From Ignavibacteria bacterium (GTDB lineage Bacteria > Bacteroidota > Ignavibacteria > Kapaibacteriales > UBA961), in contig JADJXV010000004.1 in the NCBI GenBank assembly GCA_016720145.1, positions 248,001 through 312,000 on the forward strand: DNA of 64,000 bases, given 5' to 3'. The position numbers and the translations under genes were made by a program. Below the pieces are notes generated by a model. It ran no database searches. It was not told where the DNA came from and was given only the letters and a program-made list of their open reading frames with translations. This document shows positions 53,740-62,627 of this stretch, one piece after another (the first letter of the stretch is position 1; each line of letters opens with the position of its first letter).

Positions 53740-55861
53740 CGATACCGGTATTGGTGCCTGCGTTTGAATGGAATGAATCAGTGATGTCCCGCAGCTCGAT
53801 TCCGAGCATGTCGTAGAGTTTTATTCGGATGGTCAAAACGTCGAGATTCATCAGCCAGATGGCATCAAGCTTTATTTTGCCGGATGTAGGAACGGGGCGT
53901 GGGGCGTAAAGCCAGACGGCAGAAGGCCTTTCTACAACCTCAATTTGAGATTCTTGAACACTGGATGTAAAGGATGGTGGTAGCTTTTTGAGGATAATCC
54001 CATCATATTTACCTTCCATAAGCTGACCAAAGGCATAGATACAATCACTGTTAACAGGTATGATATCATGAATAGCAATAGGGTATGGATTTTTAGGGAT
54101 AGGTGATTGTTTCCATGTTTTACCGCCATCATCAGTTTTTATGAGTAGATCAAAAATTCCACCTGCGTATCCCAGCAAGGTGTCAACAAAAGATAGAGCA
54201 CTAATATTAGTAATTTCACCATAATCAGTTGTGTCGGCTACTTCCCAAGTACGTCCTCCGTTACTTGTTCGCAAGATAAATTGTCGGTTGGAGGTATCAG
54301 TACCACCAATAAATCCCTTGTTTTCATCAAAGAAAAAAATGGATTCTGGAAACTGAACAAACCATGGTAGGGGTATCCGTTCAATACTATCGCCACCATT
54401 GATAATTCTAAAAAAGGTTGGAATGTTAATGCCGTTTTTTTGAGTATAACCTGAACAATAGGTTCTATCCTTTGAAAAACAGAATACAATTCCCAATACC
54501 ACACTATCTAATCTTTTTTCTCTCCATGTTTTACCACTATCTGAACTAGTGTAAAATAAGCTAGCAGAATAATTATTATAATGAATTACGCTTCTTAAAC
54601 TCACAACAGTGGGAGAAGCAAAATCCCAAATCGGGTAATTGATACGGATTTTAGTGGAATCTTTAATAGAATAGGTAGCTCCCCCATCAGTTGTTCTATC
54701 AATTGTCTTCGAATTTTGAAAAACAACCATGCCATTCTGAGCATCAAAAAAATGGACTGCGGAATAAGTTCTTGCAGTCTCATCTGGGTCTCGATGTTGT
54801 GGAAGCCATGTGGTCCCACCATCTCTTGTTCGATAAACATTGCCGCCATAGCTTGTGAAAAAACCAATATCATCCGAAATAAACTGTGTGGAATAAGCCG
54901 CTTCACTCTGATACAGATACGAGAGTAATGTCCAATGCTTTCCACCATCAGTCGTGCGGTAGATAGTTTTTCTCGAACCAACGATAATGCCGGTATTTTC
55001 ATCCGAAAAAGCAACCGACGTAAAATTTGCTCCCCATGCTAAAAGTGTAGAGTCGTAGGTTGTAAATGGCATAAATGTAGTGCCGCTGTCAGTGGATTGA
55101 TAAAGAGAATGGAACTCTTTGACAACATATCCCGATTTAGGTTTTGGGAATACAAATCCTACAATACCATCTGGAAAATATGATGCTTTCCATGGTTGTC
55201 CTAGAGCGGTTGCTGTGAAAATATTCTTTCTGGTAGCTGCAATGATTCTATCTTGAAAAACAGAAAAACCAAGTATAGGTTGATTTACGAGAGATTTTCC
55301 TAATGTATCATTGATTGTCCATGTTTTCCCTGTGTCAAGGGATTGATAGACTCGGCTGAAATCATCACCAATAAGAGCGGTTGATTCAGATAGAAAAGCC
55401 ACCGAAAAAATACTTGATTTTATACTTGTAGCTATATTTTGCCATGTTTTCCCTCCATCATACGATTGAATAATCTGCCCATTATCTCCGACGATAAGTC
55501 CGTACTTTCCTTTAAAAGAAACAGCGCGAAGATTATAAGGTGAATTAAATGAATGAACTTTCCAAGAGATTCCACCATCTGTAGTTACGAGGATGGTGCC
55601 GAGATCTCCGATAACAGTCCCGTGGAGAGAGTCAGCAAAGGCAATCCCACGTAGGGATGTTTGAACTCCTGTTGGAATCTGCCGCCACGAAGCACCTTTA
55701 TCAACCGACCGTAAGAGGCAGCCATTTGTACCAAGTGAATATGCGGAAGTATTCCCGACAAAAGTGCAATGGAGGAGGTCGGCATCGAGCCGGTACCATT
55801 CGGGTTGTTGTGATGTGGCTGTACTTAGGCAGAGGATAAAAAGGAGAAGAACTATTTTCAT
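53642..55861 (-). CDS. Asp-box propeller T9SS protein, 739 aa (intact paralog)
   Basis: Signal peptide (IVLLLFILCLSTATSQ) then Asp-box/YCF48-like units (RSVDKGASWRQI, VTTDGGISWKVH, QSYDGGKTWQNI, RTTDGGKHWTLL, RTRDGGTTWLPQ) over about 600 residues. It ends in a T9SS type A sorting domain closing PVIIAR. It is the undamaged counterpart of the frameshifted 41883-44122 gene, with high identity across the whole length. It lies downstream of a Cys-rich gene, separated by a hairpin. Confidence 0.92.
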   Translation of the reverse strand: MKIVLLLFILCLSTATSQQPEWYRLDADLLHCTFVGNTSAYSLGTNGCLLRSVDKGASWRQIPTGVQTSLRGIAFADSLHGTVIGDLGTILVTTDGGISWKVHSFNSPYNLRAVSFKGKYGLIVGDNGQIIQSYDGGKTWQNIATSIKSSIFSVAFLSESTALIGDDFSRVYQSLDTGKTWTINDTLGKSLVNQPILGFSVFQDRIIAATRKNIFTATALGQPWKASYFPDGIVGFVFPKPKSGYVVKEFHSLYQSTDSGTTFMPFTTYDSTLLAWGANFTSVAFSDENTGIIVGSRKTIYRTTDGGKHWTLLSYLYQSEAAYSTQFISDDIGFFTSYGGNVYRTRDGGTTWLPQHRDPDETARTYSAVHFFDAQNGMVVFQNSKTIDRTTDGGATYSIKDSTKIRINYPIWDFASPTVVSLRSVIHYNNYSASLFYTSSDSGKTWREKRLDSVVLGIVFCFSKDRTYCSGYTQKNGINIPTFFRIINGGDSIERIPLPWFVQFPESIFFFDENKGFIGGTDTSNRQFILRTSNGGRTWEVADTTDYGEITNISALSFVDTLLGYAGGIFDLLIKTDDGGKTWKQSPIPKNPYPIAIHDIIPVNSDCIYAFGQLMEGKYDGIILKKLPPSFTSSVQESQIEVVERPSAVWLYAPRPVPTSGKIKLDAIWLMNLDVLTIRIKLYDMLGIELRDITDSFHSNAGTNTGIVDFDGSNLPTGIYYIEINGGGYRKAVPVIIAR

Positions 55862-55889
55862 GATGTTCGCTTGTTAAAGTAGAAAAATG

Positions 55890-55920
55890 AAGGAGTACTT
55901 TTTAAAATAAAGTACTCCTT
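55890..55920 (-). terminator. Intercistronic hairpin with U-tract
   Basis: AAGGAGTACTTT pairs with AAAGTACTCCTT, followed on the minus strand by CATTTTTCT, between the Cys-rich gene (stop 55938) and the propeller (start 55861). Confidence 0.75.
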
Positions 55921-55937
55921 TTTAAGAGAAATAGAAA

Positions 55938-56579
55938 CTAGTCACTACATATCGGCGAGCAAGGTATATCACTAGTGTCAAATATCCAATTTGAAGTATT
56001 TGGGCATGGCTCAGTATATTGTGTATGTGTCGAACCCTTTACAATGTTTAATTCTAGAGGAATCTTTTCGTAATCCCAACATACTATATATTCAGTCCAA
56101 CAAGCCCATTCATCATTACACGCTTCAAAGCTACCTGCAAATGTAGATTGAATGAATTGATAACAAGAAGCTTTATAAATATTATAAACTGTTCTTAGCC
56201 CTGTTGAACAAGGATGAATCCATCCAGAATAAGTACCCCAAGGATTTGCGATAATAACAGCTTTAAGAACTTGTTCAAAAAATACATCACTCGAAAGGGT
56301 TAATCCCATCTGAGCGAGGCATGCCTTATTAGGAAAATTGACTTTACGTATATACATTTCTTTAAAGCCAGTGCAAATTCTATAACAATAGTAAATTTCC
56401 ATTGTACAAGATTTTGTACCTGATGCATTCCAAACAGTCGCTGTAACTGGTACATCCGGCGAAGGAGTAGCCCAAGGACAACCTGAAGAACCTGTCGGGC
56501 ATTGTCCCTTCGTAGTAAAGTTTGAGCCAAGCAACAATGCGCTCATCATAATAACAAATAAAATAACTCTATTCTTCAT
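55938..56579 (-). CDS. Cys-rich secreted family protein, member 2, 213 aa
   Basis: Signal MKNRVILFVIMMSALLLG...KGQ; I start at 56579, since an upstream ATG at 56615 adds 12 residues before the signal. The mature part has about 14 Cys: CPTGSSGCPW, TKSCTMEIYYCYRIC, KASCYQF, FEACNDEWACWTEYIVCWD and the terminal IPC-SPI-C. Same family as 40796, 61407 and 62628. It is divergent from a structured RNA and upstream of a hairpin and a T9SS propeller. Confidence 0.82.
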   Translation of the reverse strand: MKNRVILFVIMMSALLLGSNFTTKGQCPTGSSGCPWATPSPDVPVTATVWNASGTKSCTMEIYYCYRICTGFKEMYIRKVNFPNKACLAQMGLTLSSDVFFEQVLKAVIIANPWGTYSGWIHPCSTGLRTVYNIYKASCYQFIQSTFAGSFEACNDEWACWTEYIVCWDYEKIPLELNIVKGSTHTQYTEPCPNTSNWIFDTSDIPCSPICSD

Positions 56580-56636
56580 GATAATCTCCACGATTAAAAA
56601 TTCTAAAAAATACAAGTAAACCTTTATCTTTGTAGT

Positions 56637-56720
56637 GCCTGAGCAAGTCGTACAGTTAATTATTGCTTGTTCAAGCGCATGTGCCTCGCAGAATGTCAGT
56701 TCTGCGGGGTTCTTTTTTCT
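56637..56720 (+). ncRNA. Structured small RNA candidate, copy 3
   Basis: TAnnTTTG box TATCTTTG (56625-56632), 5 nt before hairpin 1 GCCTGAGCAAG / CTTGTTCAAGC (56637-56676, one mismatch). Hairpin 2 is CCTCGCAGAA / TTCTGCGGGG (56684-56709) with a T6-containing tract. Hairpin 3 is CCGGAT / ATCCGG (56746-56775). The RNA would be about 84 nt. Confidence 0.55.
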
Positions 56721-56845
56721 CTCTTTTGTGTTTAGTTACTCATTACCGGATGGTGAGAGAAAATGCAAAATCCGGCAGGAGTGCGTTTTGTTTTGGAGTG
56801 GATTGTGTGCCTCTTTGGAAAATGAATAGTAGTATATCTGTAAAA

Positions 56846-57049
56846 TCATATTGAATTAACTGCAATATCTTGATAGAGTTGCATTTGTTTGTCGGTATCA
56901 ATTACGGGTGTTTTATTAATCCGGGGCATGTACATAGTACCCACCACCGGAAGCCGCACACAATATGGTAAGCGCGCGGCTTCATCATCCTTGGAAGGGG
57001 AATTTTTTACGTTGTTTCTGCATGATTCTATGGCAAGCTCGATGAACAT
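56846..57049 (-). CDS. Small hypothetical protein, 67 aa
   Basis: A short frame ending QMQLYQDIAVNSI, starting 3 bp after the stop of the 65-aa gene, which suggests an operon. A diverged, truncated copy lies at 63468-63598 upstream of another Cys-rich gene (QIQLYQ ending), which supports that it is a real gene. No known family. Confidence 0.6.
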   Translation of the reverse strand: MFIELAIESCRNNVKNSPSKDDEAARLPYCVRLPVVGTMYMPRINKTPVIDTDKQMQLYQDIAVNSI

Positions 57050-57052
57050 GAT

Positions 57053-57250
57053 TTAGTTCGTGAGCTCATTCGAAAAAATAGCAGCTACTTCATCGGCGAG
57101 AATAAAGTCCACAAGTTTGGTGTTGTGAGATTTACCGGTAAACTCGTAGATCATACGTTTTGTCTTGGCTTGCTCTGTGAGCTGGACGTCATCAGCGATG
57201 ATTCTAAAATTTCTTCCGCTGATAGTGTGGATGTTGAATGTCGTTTGCAT
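57053..57250 (-). CDS. Small hypothetical protein, 65 aa
   Basis: MQTTFNIHTISGRNFRIIADDVQL... reads as a small beta-rich protein with an acidic C-terminal helix (FILADEVAAIFSN). The ATG is preceded by a TAGGAGTA-type site. Tightly linked to the 67-aa gene downstream. Function unknown. Confidence 0.65.
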   Translation of the reverse strand: MQTTFNIHTISGRNFRIIADDVQLTEQAKTKRMIYEFTGKSHNTKLVDFILADEVAAIFSNELTN

Positions 57251-57330
57251 AGAAATACTCCTATAGGATAATTGAACAAATAGAAAATAGAAATTGAAAA
57301 ATTAATTTAGTAAAAATTTAAAGTGTTATA

Positions 57331-57537
57331 TCACTCTAACTCTCTGTTTCTAATATCGATAAGCTGAGCTTCGTCTCCGAATTCTGCTTGTACTTGTTGA
57401 TTAAGTAATTGATTTTGCTGAACGGCAGAAATAGCACCCTGCTGTTCGGCAAGCATAGCATTGATTTGAGAAATGTCATAGGAAGTACCTGACGAAATTG
57501 AACCAAGATAGAGGAGGATGGAAAGTAAGAAATTCAT
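57331..57537 (-). CDS. Small secreted or membrane-anchored protein, 68 aa
   Basis: A hydrophobic start (MNFLLSILLYLGSISSG) is followed by a Gln/Ala-rich helix (AMLAEQQGAISAVQQNQLLNQQVQAEFG) able to form a coiled coil. Preceded by a GGGTATT site and the 188-bp repeat. Function unknown. Confidence 0.6.
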   Translation of the reverse strand: MNFLLSILLYLGSISSGTSYDISQINAMLAEQQGAISAVQQNQLLNQQVQAEFGDEAQLIDIRNRELE

Positions 57538-57597
57538 GATAATACCCTTTATAAATTGTAAATGAGGAGCAGCAAAACCGCTGCGTTAATTTCAAAT

Positions 57598-57785
57598 GCA
57601 ATTTATGGGTCTTGGATAACCAAACCATGACAAAGTAGGGTCGTTTAGTTACATCGATTTTTTGCCTATTTTTGGGGTAAAATTGGGGTCAAAAAAAGTG
57701 ACTTTGTAGGTTTGATGCGTGTTGGAGGGAAATTCAAATTTCACGAAAAGTGCCAAAAAAGGGGTCTGGAGTTACATTTTGGAAA
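57598..57785. repeat. 188-bp direct repeat, copy 1
   Basis: Almost identical (about 3 differences) to 63599-63786, which lies exactly 6001 bp away. It holds GTAGGGTCGTTTAGTTACATCG and TTTTTGGGGTAAAATTGGGG-type sequence and no open frame. It precedes the short-gene operon on the minus strand. Confidence 0.9.
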
Positions 57786-57823
57786 AATTGCTCGCAAAAA
57801 TAATTTTGAATTTATCTGAACAT

Positions 57824-57854
57824 AAAAAAAACCGACTGTTTATTGTCGGGTTTT
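57824..57854 (-). terminator. Intrinsic terminator after the 58059 gene
   Basis: AAAACCGAC pairs with GTCGGGTTTT, followed on the minus strand by a run of seven or more T. It lies 200 bp beyond the stop of the giant PKD-repeat gene. Confidence 0.75.
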
Positions 57855-57933
57855 AAGAGAATAAATTATGTGCTGACTTCTAAGTATTCAACGCAAATGC
57901 ACAAATTCTACAATGATTTGTTATAATTTCAAC

Positions 57934-57978
57934 CGTCCAGTCAGTTGTTACAACTGACTGTAATTACTAGCCAATGAA
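57934..57978. repeat. Half copy of the palindromic-ended repeat
   Basis: GTCCAGTCAGTTGTTACAAC then ACTGTAATTACTAGCCAATGAAA matches the left end of B2 (47533). No matching right end is visible nearby. Confidence 0.65.
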
Positions 57979-58058
57979 AAGATTGCATGTATTATCATGC
58001 TCTTAAAACATTCAACGTAAAGCCCGCATAGAAATCTCTGCACCTCTGCGACTTTGCG

Positions 58059-61000
58059 TTAAAATCGAACTAGCACTTTCCCCACCTGCTCATACAGCCC
58101 AGCACGAAAACGACAATAATACACACCCACCGGTAAGTCTAGCGCAGCAGAGTACTCACCTGCCTCAAGTGCGCCATCCGACACAACAAGAACGGAATTA
58201 CCTACATAATCAAACACTTCCAAGTGTACATTGCCTGAGAGTCCTACACCAAAGTCAATGCTTTTGTATTTCACGGTCAGGAAATACTTCTTACCCGTAC
58301 TGCTTACAACTCGGATATTTTTCCCGCAATAATCTGCGAGCATGAGGATATTGCCGACTGCACTCCATGTCTCACAAGTCGCAACGTTCGATGAATCAAC
58401 TGTTAATCGAACCGGATAAATCGTATCCGATGTATGCGGCAGGAATGCATCAAAGTTTATGGAAAATGAACGGCTTCCGCCATTGCCTCTGACGAGTAAT
58501 TCTCCTTTGAGATCCTCAGGAAATGCTTGACCTTCGGAGATGGAATTGTATGTTATGAGTAATGGATCATAAAACAATTTCACACTCCAATCTGTGACTC
58601 CATTTGGAATATTTAGAAATGTCGTGAATTGCTTTCCTGGTAAGATACTTACTGTATCGGGTTTTAAGGTGAATGAACGTTCATTCTTTGGATTCACTAT
58701 GACGATGACTTCATCGCTTTTTACACATCCTGCGGGGTTGATAACTTTTAAGTTGTAGGTCGTGGTAGTTGTAGGACTTGCACTTGACTGGCTTGTAAAA
58801 GGACTTAAAAGACCTGTAGAAGGACTCCATGCATACGTGTTTCCGGCTTCGGCAGGTGTACCAATTTGGGTGCTTTCCCCGTTGCAGATTGATTTGTCTT
58901 CGCCTGCGTTGGTGTTTGGTGGTGGGAGTATTGTCACAGTTATATAAGCAGAGTCGATACATGTACCACTTGACACTAGTACTTTGTATTTCGTTGTATT
59001 AGTTGGGTTCGCTATGGGATTAGCAATCGATGGATTATCCAATCCTATGCTTGGCGACCACTCATATTTCGTGCCTCCACTTGCAACTAGCTGCACACTT
59101 GCTCCTTCGCAGATGCTTGTATCATTCGACACGATTGCTTTAATTGTGCCAATAGTCACGAGAGCAGTATCACTTGCCGAACAACCACCATTTCCTGTAA
59201 CGTTGAGGATGTATTGCGTTGAACTTGTAGGTGATGCAGTTGGATTTGCTTTGGTTGCATCATCTAATCCCGTCGTCGGTTGCCATGAGTACGTAAATCC
59301 TGCTTGGGCTGTTTCGCCAATTTCTGTGCTTGCGCCGATGCAGAGTGTTTTGTCTTGTCCTGCGTTGGCGGTGGGTTGTGGATTCACTGTGATTGTCACG
59401 AAGGCGGAATCTTCGCAGGTGCCGCTGGAGACGAGTATTTTGTAGGTGGTTGTTTTATTTGGACTTGCTATTGGGTTTTCTATAGTTGAATCGCTTAGTC
59501 CTATTGATGATGACCAAGTGTATTTCGCGCCGCCGCTGGCGAGAAGCTGTACGCTTGAACCTGAGCAAATAGTGGTGTCGTTTGATACTTTCGCCACAAT
59601 ATTGCCGACTGTGACGAGAACGGTGTCGTACGCAATACAACCATGTTCACTGGTGACGGTGAGGATGTATTGGGTTGTCGTTTTGGGTGAAGCATTTGGA
59701 TTGGCGATGTTTGGATCATCGAGGTCGGTAGTGGGTAACCATGTGTATGTATTGCCTGCTTCGGGCTTATCGCCAATCTGTGCTGAAGAGTTTGGACAAA
59801 TGGTTTTGTCGGAGCCGGCATTGGCTGTGGGGTTGGGATAGATGATGGCATACGTCGTATCCGACGCAGTACCATTATCATTCTCCACCGTAAGAATAAC
59901 TTTGTATGTCCCTGCTTTGGAATAGGTTACCGATACGATACTATCAGTACTCGAACCCGGCGAACCATTCTCAAACTTCCATGTGCGGCGAGTGGCATAC
60001 TTGCTCATATCAGTAAAAACCAACGTGCTACCAATACACCCACTATCCGGCAGAACAAGGGCTCGTGGCGGTGAACATCGTGCTGCCAACTGCTCCGCGC
60101 CTAAGACGCCGTCGGTGTTGAAGATGTAGTCCATGTAGTTGGGGAATTGGTCAAATGCCCCTCCGTCAATTTGCCTCATCACAAGTTTCTTGATGTTTAG
60201 TTTGCAAGAATTACCTTTCTTATTTGGCTCTTCAATACAACTCAGATAACTGATTTTAGGCGGACCGCTCAGTTGCGTCCAGTTTGGCTCTGTCTGAAAA
60301 TAAATTTTTCCATCCGGTGCAATTTGCATGGAAGCTGCACCTCTGTTCCAGGGTTCTTGTACGGTGTCAATCGGAGAAGGTACTAATATTGAATCTGTTA
60401 TATCGATTTGAATAACTCGTGGAGAACTTCCATTCGGAGGTACAAAACGTTCAATAAGGGTATAAATCTTACTATTATCAGGTGAAAATGTAAACGGGAT
60501 TCCATATATTCCTAAGTCCTTTCGATTCGAAATTATGCCGGTTGTTGAATTAAAATCAGACAGACACAGATTGTATGATGCTAAATCGAGAAGGTGCTTT
60601 CCGTCAGGTGACAGCTTTAAATGATTATAAGCATCACCTTTGTCTGGTAGTTGGTCTGGGTATGAAAAAACAGCATTTCCTGCATTAATACCATCCTCAG
60701 TTATTGGTATTGAAACAAAAGACAAGGGATTATATCGAAAAAGAACGACCCAAAAATCATGACCATTACTGTGGATTGTTCCAGTCATACCTTCGGTAAA
60801 GTAACCTTGAATAATAGGTGCATCCTTTACAACAACTTTCCAGAGCCCAAATGAATACTCTACCAAAGAATACGATAATTGAGTCTGATATTTATTATCT
60901 CGTGATGTATTCGATGCGAAACGTGAATCAAGAGATAATATATAGTATTGAGAACAGTTGCTTGGGTGCGGCACTACCAACAATCCTTGGGAGCAACTTA

Positions 61001-61325
61001 CATCTCCACGCAAGGGTAGTGGTGTAAATTTTACATTACTTCCATCGAACAAATCAACATGATGTGTAATTTTAGCTCCAATAACACCAAGATTAGCAAT
61101 ATCAAAGGCACTTGTAAAAAGTAGTTTCCCTGATTGTCTATCAGAAATGGCAATCGCCTCCTCGCCATTATCATACACACTATCCAATTGTTTGAGTGTT
61201 GGTAAGAATTGCACACCTTTTCCACCTCCCCAATACCAATTGTTGGCTTCGAGCTGGGCATGAGATGGAATAACTGCAATACTGAGTAACAGCACTGTTA
61301 AAAAAAGTAGTATGGGTTTTTTCAT
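58059..61325 (-). CDS. Giant PKD/Ig-repeat T9SS-type surface protein, 1088 aa
   Basis: Signal MKKPILLFLTVLLLSIAVIPSHA; I start at 61325, where the signal begins (an ATG at 61406 adds 27 residues through the upstream hairpin). Residues about 30-420 form a WD40/propeller-like region (LKLSPDGKHLLDLASYNL, FSPDNSKIYTLIE, MQIAPDGKIYFQTE) as in gliding-motility-associated proteins. A PKD domain (about 460-530) precedes five tandem units of about 80 residues alternating ANAGxDKTIC...GxTYxWxPTTGLDD and VSNDTxIC...GGxKYxWxxSIGL. A cohesin-like module (about 920-1030) and a T9SS sorting domain (IDFGVGLSGNVHLEVFDYVGN...) close it. Secreted adhesin; ligand unknown. Confidence 0.91.
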   Translation of the reverse strand: MKKPILLFLTVLLLSIAVIPSHAQLEANNWYWGGGKGVQFLPTLKQLDSVYDNGEEAIAISDRQSGKLLFTSAFDIANLGVIGAKITHHVDLFDGSNVKFTPLPLRGDVSCSQGLLVVPHPSNCSQYYILSLDSRFASNTSRDNKYQTQLSYSLVEYSFGLWKVVVKDAPIIQGYFTEGMTGTIHSNGHDFWVVLFRYNPLSFVSIPITEDGINAGNAVFSYPDQLPDKGDAYNHLKLSPDGKHLLDLASYNLCLSDFNSTTGIISNRKDLGIYGIPFTFSPDNSKIYTLIERFVPPNGSSPRVIQIDITDSILVPSPIDTVQEPWNRGAASMQIAPDGKIYFQTEPNWTQLSGPPKISYLSCIEEPNKKGNSCKLNIKKLVMRQIDGGAFDQFPNYMDYIFNTDGVLGAEQLAARCSPPRALVLPDSGCIGSTLVFTDMSKYATRRTWKFENGSPGSSTDSIVSVTYSKAGTYKVILTVENDNGTASDTTYAIIYPNPTANAGSDKTICPNSSAQIGDKPEAGNTYTWLPTTDLDDPNIANPNASPKTTTQYILTVTSEHGCIAYDTVLVTVGNIVAKVSNDTTICSGSSVQLLASGGAKYTWSSSIGLSDSTIENPIASPNKTTTYKILVSSGTCEDSAFVTITVNPQPTANAGQDKTLCIGASTEIGETAQAGFTYSWQPTTGLDDATKANPTASPTSSTQYILNVTGNGGCSASDTALVTIGTIKAIVSNDTSICEGASVQLVASGGTKYEWSPSIGLDNPSIANPIANPTNTTKYKVLVSSGTCIDSAYITVTILPPPNTNAGEDKSICNGESTQIGTPAEAGNTYAWSPSTGLLSPFTSQSSASPTTTTTYNLKVINPAGCVKSDEVIVIVNPKNERSFTLKPDTVSILPGKQFTTFLNIPNGVTDWSVKLFYDPLLITYNSISEGQAFPEDLKGELLVRGNGGSRSFSINFDAFLPHTSDTIYPVRLTVDSSNVATCETWSAVGNILMLADYCGKNIRVVSSTGKKYFLTVKYKSIDFGVGLSGNVHLEVFDYVGNSVLVVSDGALEAGEYSAALDLPVGVYYCRFRAGLYEQVGKVLVRF
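58671..58686. promoter_or_regulatory. 16-bp palindrome GAATGAACGTTCATTC inside a CDS
   Basis: Third perfect copy, here within the coding sequence (encoding part of KNERSF). It may be coincidence or a binding site; the other two copies flank the larger palindromic-ended repeats. Confidence 0.3.
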
Positions 61326-61354
61326 AACAAATATAATTACTCTGTAAAAAATGC

Positions 61355-61383
61355 CATCAGCGGGTTTTGTCAACCCGCTGATG
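61355..61383 (-). terminator. Intercistronic hairpin with U-tract
   Basis: CATCAGCGGGTT pairs with AACCCGCTGATG (perfect 12 bp, short loop), followed on the minus strand by GCATTTTTT. It lies between the Cys-rich gene (stop 61407) and the giant secreted protein (start 61325). Confidence 0.8.
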
Positions 61384-61406
61384 ATAATTTGAATCTGCTT
61401 TGACAC

Positions 61407-62105
61407 TTAAGGTTTACAAACATCAAATGCAGGGTTACAGCCGGATATAATCGTACAATCGTAACTTGCTGGACATGCAACGGGTCCAACTTTTACTATC
61501 GTAAATGTACCGTATTGATTAACGGTCATACAATAATTACTTATGCAACAAACATTTCTATCGCATGGCTCAAACGTGATGGTTGCCGGACCAGAAACAC
61601 CTCCGCCGGTCGTTGTCTTTTTCCAACAGGCAGGTTTTGCGACTACGAACCTATAAGCATTAATGTTCGTTGGAATTGGTGTCACTTGGGGAGTATAATT
61701 GCATCCGCCATAGTAGGCACCGTGCATTAGAATTTGTCGCTCAATTTGAGCCAAAAATGCTTTCATATCTGTCTCATTAAATATATCACACCCAACACAG
61801 TTTGATTGCCAAGGATCAACAACTATCTTATCTATTATGAGTTGGCACATTCCTTCAAAGCATGATCCTGGAGTTGTACACTTTTTCAATCTATAATAAA
61901 TAGTCGCAACACAGTTTGGGCTTGTAGTATATATAAGCATTGTTCTACTCGTTTCCGTACACCCCACAGGTAGAGGATCTTGTATCTGGCAAGCACAACC
62001 ATCGCACACCACAGGATCAGGTACACACTGCGCCATTATTGATTTTGACAAACATATACTCAAGAGAAGTACAATTGCAAGTGCTATTATTTTGCTATTT
62101 TTCAT
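61407..62105 (-). CDS. Cys-rich secreted family protein, member 3, 232 aa
   Basis: Signal MKNSKIIALAIVLLLSICLSKSIMAQ; I start at 62105, an ATG at 62120 being possible. The mature part has about 19 Cys (CVPDPVVCDGCACQ, YYRLKKC, GSCFEGMCQ, PACWKK, CDRNVCCISNYC, GCNPAFDVC) and the shared ACW motif (SC[YW] elsewhere). The closing pair is C-x7-C rather than C-x3-C, so this member is the most diverged. It sits between the 159-aa T9SS-like protein and the giant protein in one operon. Confidence 0.82.
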   Translation of the reverse strand: MKNSKIIALAIVLLLSICLSKSIMAQCVPDPVVCDGCACQIQDPLPVGCTETSRTMLIYTTSPNCVATIYYRLKKCTTPGSCFEGMCQLIIDKIVVDPWQSNCVGCDIFNETDMKAFLAQIERQILMHGAYYGGCNYTPQVTPIPTNINAYRFVVAKPACWKKTTTGGGVSGPATITFEPCDRNVCCISNYCMTVNQYGTFTIVKVGPVACPASYDCTIISGCNPAFDVCKP

Positions 62106-62130
62106 GATGGTATCTTTCAAAAAGTGGTAG

Positions 62131-62607
62131 TTATTTCTGTAAAGTAAAAAGAGTTCTGGTGGTTTTCCCTGCTATGCTGACTGAGCAGATATACACACCC
62201 GATGGAAGCAGCCCGGTTTCGATATTCCAAGAGTGCTGCCCCATATCGAACACACCCGATGCTACCGTTTGCAAACGACTTCCGGCAATATTCATCACTA
62301 CCACTTCAACTATACCTTTTTCCTCAAGCTTTAGGGTAATCTTACCGTCCGATTTAATCGGGCTGGGAGTAATTGTTATGAATGTTGCAGGCGTTGTGAT
62401 GTCCTTTTCTTCCAGAATTGATTTACCAACTTTTTGCCATGTAAAGCCACCATCTTGGCTCATCGATAGCGTACCGTCATTGTCCAAGAAAAAGTGCGGT
62501 GGATGTTGTTTGTTATCCTGCCGAACAGTAATGGTTTCTTGTTTTGTCTGAGCTGACGCACTGAGTGCCGTCATGAACAGAGCAAATATAATTATTAGAT
62601 TTTTCAT
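62131..62607 (-). CDS. Small secreted protein ending in a T9SS sorting domain, 158 aa
   Basis: Signal MKNLIIIFALFMTALSASAQ; I start at 62607, as a longer frame from 62649 overlaps the upstream gene. The N-terminal 50 residues hold one Asp-box-like unit (SMSQDGGFTWQKV). The rest is a T9SS type A sorting domain (ITPSPIKSDGKITLKLEEKGIVEVVVMNIAG ... GVYICSVSIAG). It is close to a minimal T9SS cargo: a single propeller unit plus a tag. Adjacent (25 bp) to the 61407 Cys-rich gene. Confidence 0.85.
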   Translation of the reverse strand: MKNLIIIFALFMTALSASAQTKQETITVRQDNKQHPPHFFLDNDGTLSMSQDGGFTWQKVGKSILEEKDITTPATFITITPSPIKSDGKITLKLEEKGIVEVVVMNIAGSRLQTVASGVFDMGQHSWNIETGLLPSGVYICSVSIAGKTTRTLFTLQK

Positions 62608-62627
62608 AGTATTATTCCTTTGGTTAT

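Noticed and set aside
58671..58686. Operator function for the palindrome within the 58059 gene
   Set aside because: It is deep inside a coding region and far from any start; only listed as a low-confidence site.
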